A stretch of DNA of 43,292 bases from an uncultured Clostridia bacterium (GCA_947167215.1 CAMVHE010000020.1:1-43292); one strand, 5' to 3'. Positions 1 through 7,618 are shown, counted from the stretch's first letter. The notes: generated from the letters alone by a model not told the origin. Numbers and translations: made by a program.

Positions 1-11
1 CCCCCCCCCCC
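1..11. repeat. Homopolymer C run at window edge
   Basis: Eleven consecutive C residues open the window. They may be a real poly-C tract or an assembly/read artefact at a contig end; nothing else in positions 12-185 is recognisable as a gene or site. Confidence 0.6.
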
Positions 12-190
12 GCAAATGCTCCTCCCTACTTTCCCTGCTGATAAGAGGACTTCGGATGCCGGCTGAAGGAAACCGCTTCGGCGCTGCTTTCCGGCTGCCG
101 AAGTGAGGATTCTCCGCCTGCAGGCCCAAAGCACAGCACCGGCAGAAACCCATCCGTCAGGATATACTCCATTCTGCTTCTGTGGATAAT

Positions 191-220
191 AAAAAAGAAT
201 CCGGAGAATTTTCCGGATTC
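191..220 (-). terminator. Rho-independent terminator of the repeat-protein gene
   Basis: A 9-bp perfect stem (GAATCCGGA, 198-206, with TCCGGATTC, 212-220) and a 5-base loop are followed, reading on the minus strand, by a run of seven T (positions 197-191). It lies about 70 bases past the stop codon of the minus-strand gene at 290-1138. Confidence 0.85.
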
Positions 221-289
221 AAAAAGGGATCAAATCGAAAGGTTTAAACGGAGAAAGATACGTCCTTACCAAATACACAGTCTCTCTGC

Positions 290-1138
290 TTATTCGGCCT
301 CTATCGTATTCTTAATCTCCTCTGCAATGCTTTCTGCCTTTTCCGCAGCAGCCTTGCCCGCTTCTTCTACGGATTCAGAGATACCCTGGGCAACATTCTC
401 CAGTGCATCCTGTGCCTTCTCTGCGGATTTCTCTGCATCTGCAAGAACCGCGTCAATAGCTTCCGCCGCGCCCTGCGCATCCGCCTGCAGATCTTCTTTC
501 AGTGCAGTTTCGGCATTGTCAATCAGGTCTTCGGCAGCTGCCACCTGTTCTTCCACCTTGTCAACGGTCTTTTCTGCCTTGGCTTTGGCTTCATCCGCAA
601 TCTTCTTCAGATCTTCCGCAGTCATGCCTGCTTCTGCCATGAAGGCAGGGGCACGAACTACATACTCTTCTTCCTTCTTTTCCACGGTTTCAGCTACTTC
701 TTCCCCTTTGTCTTCCACTTTGCGAAAGGCATCGTCCGCCATTTTGCGGATATTTTCAGCGCTTTCCTTGATCTTGTCGGTAATATCTTCCGTGTTGAAG
801 GAGCTGAGGGTTTCCTCCATTTTATCCTTTACATTCTTGGCGTTCTCTGTAAAGCGCTTATCAATTTCGGACTTTGTAAGAAAATCCTGTACCTGGTTTT
901 TTACATTCTGTGCGCCGTCCATGATCTTTTCGTCAATGTCGGTCTTATTCAGTGCCTCACTGACCTTGGCCTTCACATTCTGAGCACCCTCGACAATCTT
1001 TTCATCAACATCTGTCTTTGCCAGTACGTCGCTGACCTTGGATTTCACGTTCTTTGCGCTTTCAATAATCTTCTCGTCAATGTCTGTCTTGTCCAGCAGT
1101 TCATTGAGCTTTTCCTTTGCGGTGTCAAAGATTCCCAT
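290..1138 (-). CDS. Helical 24-residue-repeat protein (apolipoprotein/LEA-like)
   Basis: A 282-residue cytoplasmic, highly charged, Ala/Lys/Glu-rich protein of unknown function. Residues 17-112 are four tandem 24-residue units of the pattern KTDIDEKIxExAxNVKxKVxD, which should form amphipathic helices. Residues about 113-282 are further Lys/Glu/Ala helix, acidic toward the C-terminus. There is no signal peptide or membrane segment. The start is placed at the ATG at 1138 because AGGAAG lies 8 bases before it; an ATG nine codons upstream has no such site. Composition resembles apolipoprotein A1/LEA-type stress or membrane-associating proteins, but this is only a compositional likeness. It is a single-gene unit with its own promoter and terminator. 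Confidence 0.75.
   Translation of the reverse strand: MGIFDTAKEKLNELLDKTDIDEKIIESAKNVKSKVSDVLAKTDVDEKIVEGAQNVKAKVSEALNKTDIDEKIMDGAQNVKNQVQDFLTKSEIDKRFTENAKNVKDKMEETLSSFNTEDITDKIKESAENIRKMADDAFRKVEDKGEEVAETVEKKEEEYVVRAPAFMAEAGMTAEDLKKIADEAKAKAEKTVDKVEEQVAAAEDLIDNAETALKEDLQADAQGAAEAIDAVLADAEKSAEKAQDALENVAQGISESVEEAGKAAAEKAESIAEEIKNTIEAE
800..1087 (-). repeat. Four 72-bp coding repeats
   Basis: Four in-frame units of 72 bp encode the 24-residue repeats of the gene above. The first three are closest to each other in protein sequence; the fourth (KSEIDKRF...) has diverged, suggesting older duplication with drift. Confidence 0.8.
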
Positions 1139-1186
1139 ATTTATTCTTCCTTTCTGCGCCTTCATGCTCAGGCACCCGTTTCTTTC

Positions 1187-1214
1187 ATTATACTGATTTT
1201 GCAGAAAAAAACAA
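1187..1214 (-). promoter_or_regulatory. Sigma-A promoter for the repeat-protein gene
   Basis: On the minus strand, TTGTTT (1214-1209) and a perfect TATAAT (1192-1187) are 16 bp apart, about 50 bases before the ATG at 1138. The -35 is weak and the -10 is consensus. Confidence 0.6.
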
Positions 1215-1546
1215 TGCTCAATTTGAGAAAAATCAGGTTTCCAGGTCTCATCCTGTGCGTTGCTCCGCTTTCAGCAGGACCATGCCGTTTTTTATCAGGA
1301 AATACAAAGCCATTCTTCCCTGTTTTCCCATCCGTTCCGCCAGGGAAAAGCCCGTTCAGAACAGGCGGACAGCATTGCGGCTTTTCCCGGTCCATGCCCC
1401 ATTTTCTCTTTTGGTCGTATCCTTCCTGCAGAATCCACGTCGCAGTCCTCCTTTTCCTCTGCTTTGAGGTTCTGCAGATTTTTCATTAATTCCTTTCGAA
1501 AAATCCAAATTGCTTTCGCATTTTTCCATGATTCTTTCATGGCTCG
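1215..1546. other. Gene-free pyrimidine-rich intergenic stretch
   Basis: Divergent spacer between the repeat-protein gene and the VTC operon. The plus strand is rich in C/T. Open frames here lack ribosome sites and plausible protein composition; no RNA or repeat was recognised. Confidence 0.5.
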
Positions 1547-1575
1547 TTCACATTTATGTCAGAATTCGATGCTAT
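1547..1575 (+). promoter_or_regulatory. Possible promoter of the VTC/DUF4956/beta-helix operon
   Basis: TTCACA (1547-1552), a 17-bp spacer and TGCTAT (1570-1575) lie about 45 bases before the ATG at 1622. The -10 is a poor match, so this is tentative. Confidence 0.35.
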
Positions 1576-1621
1576 CATTACGCCATCCTACAGGGAGACC
1601 TGTAGCAAGGAGGTCATCAGA

Positions 1622-2344
1622 ATGAGTTATACAGCAACTTTTGAACGCATTGAAAAAAAGCTTTTAATGACCGAAGATCAGTACCGGGCGCTGCTTCCCG
1701 TTCTGAGAAAATATATGTGCCCCGACATTTATTTCAGTTCCACCAACTGCAGCCTGTATATGGATACTCCGGATTTTCTTCTCGTAAGGCGCGCCCTTTC
1801 AAAACCGGAGTATAAAGAAAAGATGCGGCTGCGCAGTTACGGGGTTCCCGGAATGAATGATCCTGTTTTTCTTGAAATCAAGAAAAAGTATGACCGGATC
1901 GTTTACAAGCGCCGGATTTCCCTCGGAGCGGAAGATGCCATGAATTACCTAGAGAAGGGCATGGTACCAACTCCTTCAACCCAGATTCTGCGGGAGATTG
2001 ACTATATGCGCAGCCGTTACCAGCTGATCCCAGCAATGGTTCTCTGTTATGATCGTCATTCCTATGCAGAACGTGAGGAATCGGTCAACAGCCTGCGGAT
2101 CACCATTGACAAAAACATCCGTTATCGGATGGATCGCCTGGATCTCCGCAAGGGAGATGACGGGACGCTGCTGCTGGCTCCGGGGACCCGCCTCATGGAG
2201 GTAAAAACCACGCAGGCAATCCCCCTCTGGCTTGCACATGCCATGACAGAAACCGGCATTTCCATGACCAGCTTTTCCAAGTATGGCCATGCTTATGAGA
2301 CCGTCTCGGCAGCTTCCTCGCAGCATATCATTCTTTCCGCTTAA
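1622..2344 (+). CDS. VTC-domain (polyphosphate polymerase-type) protein
   Basis: A 240-residue soluble protein of the VTC family. In yeast the VTC tunnel domain makes polyphosphate from ATP; the activity of the short bacterial members is inferred. Visible signatures are the N-terminal RIEKKLLMTEDQY, the YFSSTNCSLYMDTPDF strand, basic tunnel residues in YKEKMRLRSYG, EIKKKYDRIVYKRR, and the late acidic strand LMEVKTT with FSKYGHAY. The start is set at 1622 because AGGAGG precedes it; an upstream in-frame ATG at 1556 lacks a site. It is followed after 31 bases by a DUF4956 gene and then a secreted carbohydrate-binding protein, a recurrent gene set in Firmicutes that suggests a surface-related rather than storage role. 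Confidence 0.85.
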   Translation: MSYTATFERIEKKLLMTEDQYRALLPVLRKYMCPDIYFSSTNCSLYMDTPDFLLVRRALSKPEYKEKMRLRSYGVPGMNDPVFLEIKKKYDRIVYKRRISLGAEDAMNYLEKGMVPTPSTQILREIDYMRSRYQLIPAMVLCYDRHSYAEREESVNSLRITIDKNIRYRMDRLDLRKGDDGTLLLAPGTRLMEVKTTQAIPLWLAHAMTETGISMTSFSKYGHAYETVSAASSQHIILSA

Positions 2345-2375
2345 TCAGTAATTGTCTATAGGAGGTATTCCCATC

Positions 2376-3044
2376 ATGTTTACCGCACTTTTTAATATGA
2401 GTAACGGCATGTCTCTTCAAAGTGCTTTCCTGCTCCTTGTCTTTGCTGCTGTCTGTGGTCTGATAATTGCAGCCACTGCCCTTCTGACGGGCCCATGCAG
2501 CCGTCATTTTGCAGGGGCGCTGGTTGTCCTTCCCATGATCATCCAGGTCGTCATCCTCATGGTTAATGGAAATATAGGGACCGGTGTAGCTGTCATGGGA
2601 GCCTTCGGGCTTGTCCGGTTCCGTTCCGCACAGGGATCTGCCAGAGAAATCGTTCTGGTTTTCCTCGCAATGGCGGTAGGCCTGGCAACCGGCATGGCCT
2701 ATGCCACTTATGCATTATTTGTTACGCTCATCATATGCCTTGTCATGGTTCTCATCTCCCGGATCGATCTTTCCGAAAAACTGCAGCCTCTCCATCTCCG
2801 GATCAGCATTCCGGAAGACCTGGATGAAATGGGCCTCTTTGACGATATTCTTTCCAAATACACCAGAAAAGCCACGTTTGAAGGAATCAAGAGCATCGGC
2901 ATGGGAACCGTCTTCGAGATGAATTATCAGATCATCATGAAGGATAACCGTCAGCAGAAAGCCATGATGGATGAAATCCGCGTCCGCAATGGAAACCTGA
3001 CTGTCGCACTTTCCCATAATACCCCCACCCACCAGAGCTTATAA
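2376..3044 (+). CDS. DUF4956 membrane protein
   Basis: A 222-residue membrane protein of the DUF4956 family. Hydrophobic segments cover residues about 15-35, 45-65, 70-80 and 95-125 (four helices, the third around the conserved FGLVRFRSAQGSAREIV block). The last 85 residues form a soluble domain. DUF4956 genes commonly sit next to VTC-domain genes; the partner function is unknown, possibly a membrane anchor or channel for the VTC product. The start is the ATG at 2376 with GGAGG 8 bases upstream; an in-frame TTG at 2352 spans the ribosome site and is rejected. Confidence 0.85.
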   Translation: MFTALFNMSNGMSLQSAFLLLVFAAVCGLIIAATALLTGPCSRHFAGALVVLPMIIQVVILMVNGNIGTGVAVMGAFGLVRFRSAQGSAREIVLVFLAMAVGLATGMAYATYALFVTLIICLVMVLISRIDLSEKLQPLHLRISIPEDLDEMGLFDDILSKYTRKATFEGIKSIGMGTVFEMNYQIIMKDNRQQKAMMDEIRVRNGNLTVALSHNTPTHQSL

Positions 3045-3072
3045 CAGGACCTGTTCGAAAGAAGGCGATCTT

Positions 3073-4764
3073 ATGAAAAAGAACTTTATTTCTGTTTTCC
3101 TTATTGGTATTCTATTCCTTTTCAGCTTATGCGGCCTTGCAGAAGACGATGACGGACTGTTCTCCATGAAGGACCTGACCATCGTTGATGCAGAGGACGC
3201 AGAAAAGATTGCGTTATCAGGAGAAAGCATTACGATAACGGAGGCCGGTTCCTACGTGCTTTCCGGAACCATCGAAGATGGAAGCATCAATATTGCCCTG
3301 GAAGAAAAAGGAACCGTATATCTTCTTCTGAACGGCGTTACTGTCAGCAACAGCCAGGGTTCGGCCATGACGGTAAGCGGATGCAGCAAGCTGATTCTTA
3401 CCTTGTGCCCCATGAGCGTCAATACGCTGACACAGGGCAGTGAAACCCCTGAAGCAGAGGATAATACGGCTGCCATTTACAGCAGCAGCGATCTTACCAT
3501 CACCGGGACCGGCACATTGGTTGTTAACGGAAATTATGAAGACGGTATCTACTGCAAGGACACTCTCCGTATTGTCGACGGCACCCTTGCCGTTACCGCT
3601 GAGCAGGACGGACTTGTCGGCAAAGACTCCCTGATCGTCGGCGGCGGTACCATCACCGTTGCCACATCGAACGGCGATGCCATCAAATCTACCAAAAAGA
3701 ATGATGAGGAAAATGGCAATGTCATTATTGCCGGCGGCGTCATCAACCTGTCTACCGGCAATGGAGCTTCCTCTGTCGTCCACACGGCTGAAAATCCCTT
3801 CAACAACATGATGACAGACAGCTCCACCACTTCGGAAGATTCTGTCAGTCTGAAAGGCCTCAAGGCACAGAATACCATCAATATTTCCGGCGGCACCATT
3901 ACCATCGACAGTGAAGATGATGCGATTCACAGTAATAACAATATCATAATTTCCGGCGGAACCATTTCTATCGCTTCCGGAGATGACGGTATCCATGCGG
4001 ATAATACCCTTACACTTTCCGATGGAATCATCGATATCACGGAATCCTATGAAGGCATCGAAGCTACCGATATCATTCTCAGCGGCGGAACCCTCTCGAT
4101 TGTCGCCTTTGATGATGGTATAAACGGAGCGGGCGGAGATTCCGCCAGTGACAGCTCTCAGGCATCCGGGAATATGGGATTCGGAAGGATGGATATGTTT
4201 TCCACCTCCACCGGTACCCTGGAAGTCTCCGGAGGAAACATCCTGGTTTACTCCAATGGTGACGGCATTGATATCAACGGAAACATCCAGATGACCGGCG
4301 GTTCCGTTTATGTGGCAAGCACTTCTTCCGGTGCCAATGCGGCCCTTGACTATGACGGAAGCTTCACCCTTGTCAGCGGTACTGTTGTGGCTGTAGGCAG
4401 CTCCGGAATGGCTCTTGGTGTCAATGATCCTTCCATTCCCGGCGCGATGCTGACCGTATCCGGCGGAGATCTTTCCGTTTCCGATTCCAGCGGCAACAAT
4501 TTGCTCTCTTTTTCCAACCTGGGCAGCTATAATTCAGCCGTCCTGTACAGCGATCTCTTCACCGAGAATGAAACCTACCTGGTCACAACGGGAGCAAACA
4601 CACAATCGGTTCAGATGACTACCACCGCTACGACCGGCTTCTCCATGGGCGGCTTTGGCGGCGGAGGTCGCGGAGATTTCGGAAGATGGGACAATACAAT
4701 GAATAATCAGCAGAACGGGAATCCCTTTGGAAATGGTCAGAGACCCGGCGGTTTTCGACGTTGA
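3073..4764 (+). CDS. Secreted carbohydrate-binding beta-helix protein (DUF4353/Cthe_2159-like)
   Basis: A 563-residue exported protein. Residues 1-23 are a signal peptide (MKKN, a hydrophobic core, cleavage near GLA-ED). Residues about 30-520 consist of repeated short strands of the type ISGGTITIxSxDDAIHSNNNI, typical of right-handed beta-helix folds; the Cthe_2159 family it resembles binds acidic polysaccharides. Repeated DDGIH/DDGIN turns offer Asp clusters suited to Ca2+ binding. The C-terminal 45 residues are Gly/Asn/Arg-rich with no LPXTG motif or transmembrane anchor, so attachment may be by charge. It is the third gene of the VTC operon (28-bp gap) and is closed by a terminator. Confidence 0.85.
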   Translation: MKKNFISVFLIGILFLFSLCGLAEDDDGLFSMKDLTIVDAEDAEKIALSGESITITEAGSYVLSGTIEDGSINIALEEKGTVYLLLNGVTVSNSQGSAMTVSGCSKLILTLCPMSVNTLTQGSETPEAEDNTAAIYSSSDLTITGTGTLVVNGNYEDGIYCKDTLRIVDGTLAVTAEQDGLVGKDSLIVGGGTITVATSNGDAIKSTKKNDEENGNVIIAGGVINLSTGNGASSVVHTAENPFNNMMTDSSTTSEDSVSLKGLKAQNTINISGGTITIDSEDDAIHSNNNIIISGGTISIASGDDGIHADNTLTLSDGIIDITESYEGIEATDIILSGGTLSIVAFDDGINGAGGDSASDSSQASGNMGFGRMDMFSTSTGTLEVSGGNILVYSNGDGIDINGNIQMTGGSVYVASTSSGANAALDYDGSFTLVSGTVVAVGSSGMALGVNDPSIPGAMLTVSGGDLSVSDSSGNNLLSFSNLGSYNSAVLYSDLFTENETYLVTTGANTQSVQMTTTATTGFSMGGFGGGGRGDFGRWDNTMNNQQNGNPFGNGQRPGGFRR

Positions 4765-4771
4765 ATTTCTC

Positions 4772-4800
4772 AAAAAAGGAAGCAGACGCTTCCTTTTTTT
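4772..4800 (+). terminator. Terminator of the VTC operon
   Basis: The stem AAAAAAGGAAGC / GCTTCCTTTTTT with loop AGAC is followed by seven T, directly after the beta-helix gene stop. The A/T arms would also let it act on the other strand. Confidence 0.9.
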
Positions 4801-4861
4801 ATAATAAAAAGAAAACTGGGAAAAGTGAAGTCCATCCCGCCGGAGAATCAGAATACCCGTA

Positions 4862-4891
4862 TTGCATGTATCGGTGGGAATCATTTATAAT
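4862..4891 (+). promoter_or_regulatory. Relic or active sigma-A promoter before a dead gene
   Basis: TTGCAT (4862-4867), an 18-bp spacer and a perfect TATAAT (4886-4891) stand 80 bases before the decayed start codon at 4970. No intact gene follows until sigI, so it is a leftover or produces a non-coding transcript running to sigI. Confidence 0.45.
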
Positions 4892-4969
4892 CTCCAACAA
4901 ACCATTCAAGGTTCTGCGCAGCAACGGACTCCGTACACCGCAGGGTTTTCCCGGAAAAGGAGACTATTT

Positions 4970-5273
4970 ATAAAACGCTTTCTTTCCCTGCTCCTCAACC
5001 GTCGATGAAAGCGCCATCATGGTGAATACCTCCGACGCCGCGACCCTTATCAATCCAACCATCACCAGGAGCGGAGATTCCGATGGCGGAGACAGCTGCA
5101 ACTTCTACGGGCTGAACGCAGCTTTGCCGGTCATGGGCGGTTCCACCACCACCATTACCAGCGGATCAGTCCACTCCGCGGCGAATGGCGCCAACGGCTT
5201 TACGCTTTTGGTAAACGGTATCCCACAGCTGATACATACGCTTTCCCCCATCCGCGTTAACCCTCGCGGCTGA
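4970..5273 (+). pseudogene. Decayed beta-helix adhesin-like gene
   Basis: This is a remnant of a relative of the intact gene at 7619-8773. A good ribosome site (AAAGGAG, 4956-4962) is followed at 7 bases by ATA instead of ATG (4970-4972), and then by codons giving KRFLSLLL, the start of a signal peptide, which hits a stop in that frame. The rest of the signal peptide is missing. A second frame then reads STVDESAIMVNTSDAATL and onward to a GANG motif near 5190, aligning with residues about 20-95 of the intact protein (SAVEVCGTD..., NATGVFAYDQG). After GANG a further frameshift moves the expected YAFG into another frame. At least two frame disruptions, a lost start codon and loss of the C-terminal two thirds make function unlikely. 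Confidence 0.75.
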
Positions 5274-5329
5274 GTTTTCCTTCCGTATTCCTTTCAGGAA
5301 GCATCTTCCCCCAATTAACTTCGCAATAT

Positions 5330-5358
5330 ACCCCGTTTTTTTCCTCCGCACTTTCGAA
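5330..5358 (+). promoter_or_regulatory. Candidate SigI promoter driving sigI-rsgI
   Basis: ACCCC (5330-5334) and CGAA (5355-5358) are separated by exactly 20 bp, with seven T early in the spacer, ending 44 bases before the sigI start. ACCCC-type -35 and CGAA -10 elements are the reported SigI signature in Bacillus and Clostridium. The same arrangement recurs at 7377-7405. This implies autoregulation. Confidence 0.7.
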
Positions 5359-5402
5359 TATACTGATGCAACCAGGCCAGGCTTCGCCTTCCTTCTCTAA
5401 GA

Positions 5403-6167
5403 ATGACTTCGGATATCAAGAAAGGACCGTCCAAAGTGGAGTCGAAACAAACACCCGATCTGCGCGCACTGGAAGCGCAGAAAAATGAGGACGTCATGAA
5501 CCAGTTTGTCGATGAAAACAAAGATTTCATCAAGCGCTGCGCTTCCGTCGTCTGCAAGCGTTTTATCACCGACAGCGATGAAGAATATGAGGTTGCCCTG
5601 GTAGCTTTCTGGGAAGCAGTGCGACATTATAACGCCCAGGCTGGCAGCTTCCGTTCCTTCGCATCGCTGGTTATCCGCAGAAGACTCCTGGATTCCTTTG
5701 ACAGCAAATCCCGACGTCGTCAGGAAATCCCTGCCGGCCATTCCATGACCTGGGACGATGCAGAGGAGACTTCCGGAGGCATCATGACCGAAATCCAGCG
5801 GTCAATTGTTCAGAAAGCCGAGGAAGACCCTCAGACAATCCGGGATGAAATTCAAGATTTGAGTGAAGTACTGAAAGAATACGGCTTCTCCTTTTTCGAT
5901 CTGGCCGAAGCTTCTCCCAAAGCACTGAAAACAAAGAAATGCTGTGCAAAGGCAGTCAACTGGATGCTCGCTGTTGCAGAGCGGATCCTTCAAATGCGAA
6001 AAACACACAGTCTTCCAGTCGCAGCAATCTCTCTCGCTCTTTCCATTGCAAGAAAGATTCTTGAACGTCATCGCCGGTATATTATTGCTGCAACTGAAAT
6101 TCTGGACGGAGACTATCCACATTTGGCGGAATACATGGATTACATCAGAAAGGAGCGGGAAGAATGA
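5403..6167 (+). CDS. sigI: RNA polymerase sigma factor SigI
   Basis: A 254-residue alternative sigma factor of the SigI family. Region 2 (residues about 35-100) is clear: EYEVALVAFWEAVRHYN and GSFRSFASLVIRRRLLDSFDS match the core-binding/-10-recognition helices. Region 3 is absent. The C-terminal part (about 145-250) carries the SigI-type helix-turn-helix (LPVAAISLALSIARKILERHRRYI). In Bacillus and cellulolytic Clostridium, SigI directs wall-stress or polysaccharide-degradation genes and is held by RsgI. The stop overlaps the rsgI start by 4 bases (ATGA), indicating translational coupling. The ribosome site is weak. Likely self-activated from the promoter at 5330-5358. Confidence 0.9.
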   Translation: MTSDIKKGPSKVESKQTPDLRALEAQKNEDVMNQFVDENKDFIKRCASVVCKRFITDSDEEYEVALVAFWEAVRHYNAQAGSFRSFASLVIRRRLLDSFDSKSRRRQEIPAGHSMTWDDAEETSGGIMTEIQRSIVQKAEEDPQTIRDEIQDLSEVLKEYGFSFFDLAEASPKALKTKKCCAKAVNWMLAVAERILQMRKTHSLPVAAISLALSIARKILERHRRYIIAATEILDGDYPHLAEYMDYIRKEREE

Positions 6168-7336
6168 AAGCAGTTGTAATGGAGACCCGGAAAAACGAGG
6201 CAGCTGTCCTCCTGAAAGACGGAACTTTCCGCAACATCAAGGGAAAATACAGTGTTGGAGAAATCATTGATATTCCTGAAAGGAAGCATTTCTTCCAGCC
6301 AAAGCGGATAGCTGCCGCCGCTGCCGTTATTCTCATGGTCAGCACCGGAGGCGGATTCTGGTACGACAGAAACTATGTGGCATATGCTGAAATCAGTATG
6401 GATGCAGATTCTTCCATCGTCTACACGGTTAACAAACGCGGTCAGGTACTCGAAATCAAAGCGGTAAATGAGACAGCTTCTGATGTCGTGAACACTTTGA
6501 ACAATGCTGGAATCCGCTTCATGCCCATCTCAGAAGCCATTGAAAAAACCATTACCGTCTTTGCAGAGGAAGGAGCTCTTGATACAGAAAACGATGACTA
6601 TATTCTGATGAATGTATCTTCTGACAACGGCAACCTTCAGGAAAAACTGACTTCGGAAATTGAAAACGGCATGGTTCATGCAATGGAAAAGGATCCCTCT
6701 CTGGAGTATCGCATTGATCATTCGGACCGCGCAACTGCAAAGCGTGCCCGGGATAATCACATGAGCATCGGCCGTTATGCTGTCTGGGAGCGTGAAGGCG
6801 GTGAACGGGAGCCTGCGGAATTTGCTGAAATGCCGGTCCGGGAAATGCTGGGAAAACCCGATGATCCTGCTTCTGCTCCTTCCAAAGATAATCCAGTACA
6901 GGAAACCGATGGAAATATAAGTGCTGATCCTGTTGAGAGCCTATCAGATCAGAGCCGAACAGATTCTCCGGACCCGCAGCCATCAGATATACAGGCACCT
7001 AAAACTCACACGGATTCTTCTGTAACAACCGATCCCCGGACTGACACTTCCGGACAAATGCAGTTAACCACTCCTCCTGCAAATTCTGCCATGGAGGTGC
7101 CGCCTTCCTCTCCGGTAATCCCCAATGATTCTTCCTATCTCAGCGTCCAGTCATCCCCCGATACTGTTGGCCCATCCTTCCCGGATTTTCCTTCTGGAGA
7201 TACAGACTTCTCCCCTGAGCACAGCAGTCCTGAACAAAGTTCAACCTCCTCCTTTAGAAGAGAACAGGGAGATGGGATGATAACAGAAAATCATGATGAT
7301 GCACCCAATGCCCAGGAAAATCCACCAGCTCGGTAG
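6164..7336 (+). CDS. rsgI: Membrane anti-sigma factor RsgI with disordered outer tail
   Basis: A 390-residue anti-SigI factor. Residues 1-47 are the cytoplasmic RsgI_N domain (KAVVMETRKNEAAVLLKDG). Residues 48-66 are one transmembrane helix. Residues about 70-205 form the juxtamembrane outer domain (YVAYAEISMDADSSI...). Residues about 215-390 are Ser/Pro/Asp/Thr-rich and almost certainly disordered, with no carbohydrate-binding domain such as those in Clostridium thermocellum RsgI proteins. In B. subtilis a disordered RsgI tail is needed to sense wall defects, which fits. Oddity: at the place where homologs read Asp-x-Asn-Pro-Ser, the site of self-cleavage, this protein reads Asp80-Ala-Asp-Ser-Ser84, so Asn-Pro is missing. 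Confidence 0.87.
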   Translation: MKAVVMETRKNEAAVLLKDGTFRNIKGKYSVGEIIDIPERKHFFQPKRIAAAAAVILMVSTGGGFWYDRNYVAYAEISMDADSSIVYTVNKRGQVLEIKAVNETASDVVNTLNNAGIRFMPISEAIEKTITVFAEEGALDTENDDYILMNVSSDNGNLQEKLTSEIENGMVHAMEKDPSLEYRIDHSDRATAKRARDNHMSIGRYAVWEREGGEREPAEFAEMPVREMLGKPDDPASAPSKDNPVQETDGNISADPVESLSDQSRTDSPDPQPSDIQAPKTHTDSSVTTDPRTDTSGQMQLTTPPANSAMEVPPSSPVIPNDSSYLSVQSSPDTVGPSFPDFPSGDTDFSPEHSSPEQSSTSSFRREQGDGMITENHDDAPNAQENPPAR

Positions 7337-7343
7337 TCTTCTC

Positions 7344-7375
7344 TCCGTTCACAAAAATGTGAACGGATTTTTTTT
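7344..7375 (+). terminator. Terminator of sigI-rsgI
   Basis: A 10-bp perfect stem (TCCGTTCACA / TGTGAACGGA) with an AAAA loop is followed by eight T, just past the rsgI stop. The -35 of the next candidate SigI promoter begins right after the T run. Confidence 0.9.
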
Positions 7376-7376
7376 A

Positions 7377-7405
7377 ACCCCATTTTTTTTACCTGCAAAT
7401 CCGAA
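7377..7405 (+). promoter_or_regulatory. Candidate SigI promoter for the beta-helix gene
   Basis: ACCCC (7377-7381) and CGAA (7402-7405) are again exactly 20 bp apart with a run of T just after the -35, matching the sigI promoter base for base in its key positions. It would make the secreted beta-helix protein a SigI target. The transcript would have a leader of about 200 bases. Confidence 0.65.
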
Positions 7406-7411
7406 TCAGAT

Positions 7412-7618
7412 AATGTAAGGTTAAAAAAAACAGGGCACCGAAAAGCAAGAACCGAAATTGCCCCTATCTCTCTTCGACGGATGCTTCCGGGTTTTCGTTC
7501 CTCCGTACGAAAACCTTTGAATGGGATGAGATCGATTCATGCAGGTTCATCCTGTTCAGGAAGTGGATCCGTTTTCACATTCTCTGTTTCTTCAATCATC
7601 ATGAAAGGAAAATCAGCC
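7412..7618 (+). other. Long 5' leader with hairpin
   Basis: The roughly 200 bases between the candidate SigI promoter and the ATG at 7619 contain a perfect 9-bp hairpin (GGTTTTCGT 7490-7498 / ACGAAAACC 7507-7515, 8-base loop) and a weaker long-range pair (GGGCA 7433-7437 / TGCCC 7459-7463). No known riboswitch was recognised. The hairpin lacks a T run, so it is not a standard terminator. Confidence 0.4.

Noticed and set aside
3021-3059. ACCCCC and CGAA before the beta-helix gene at 3073, like a SigI promoter
   Set aside because: The gap is 30 bp, not 20, the spacer lacks the T run, and the -35 lies inside the coding end of the DUF4956 gene.
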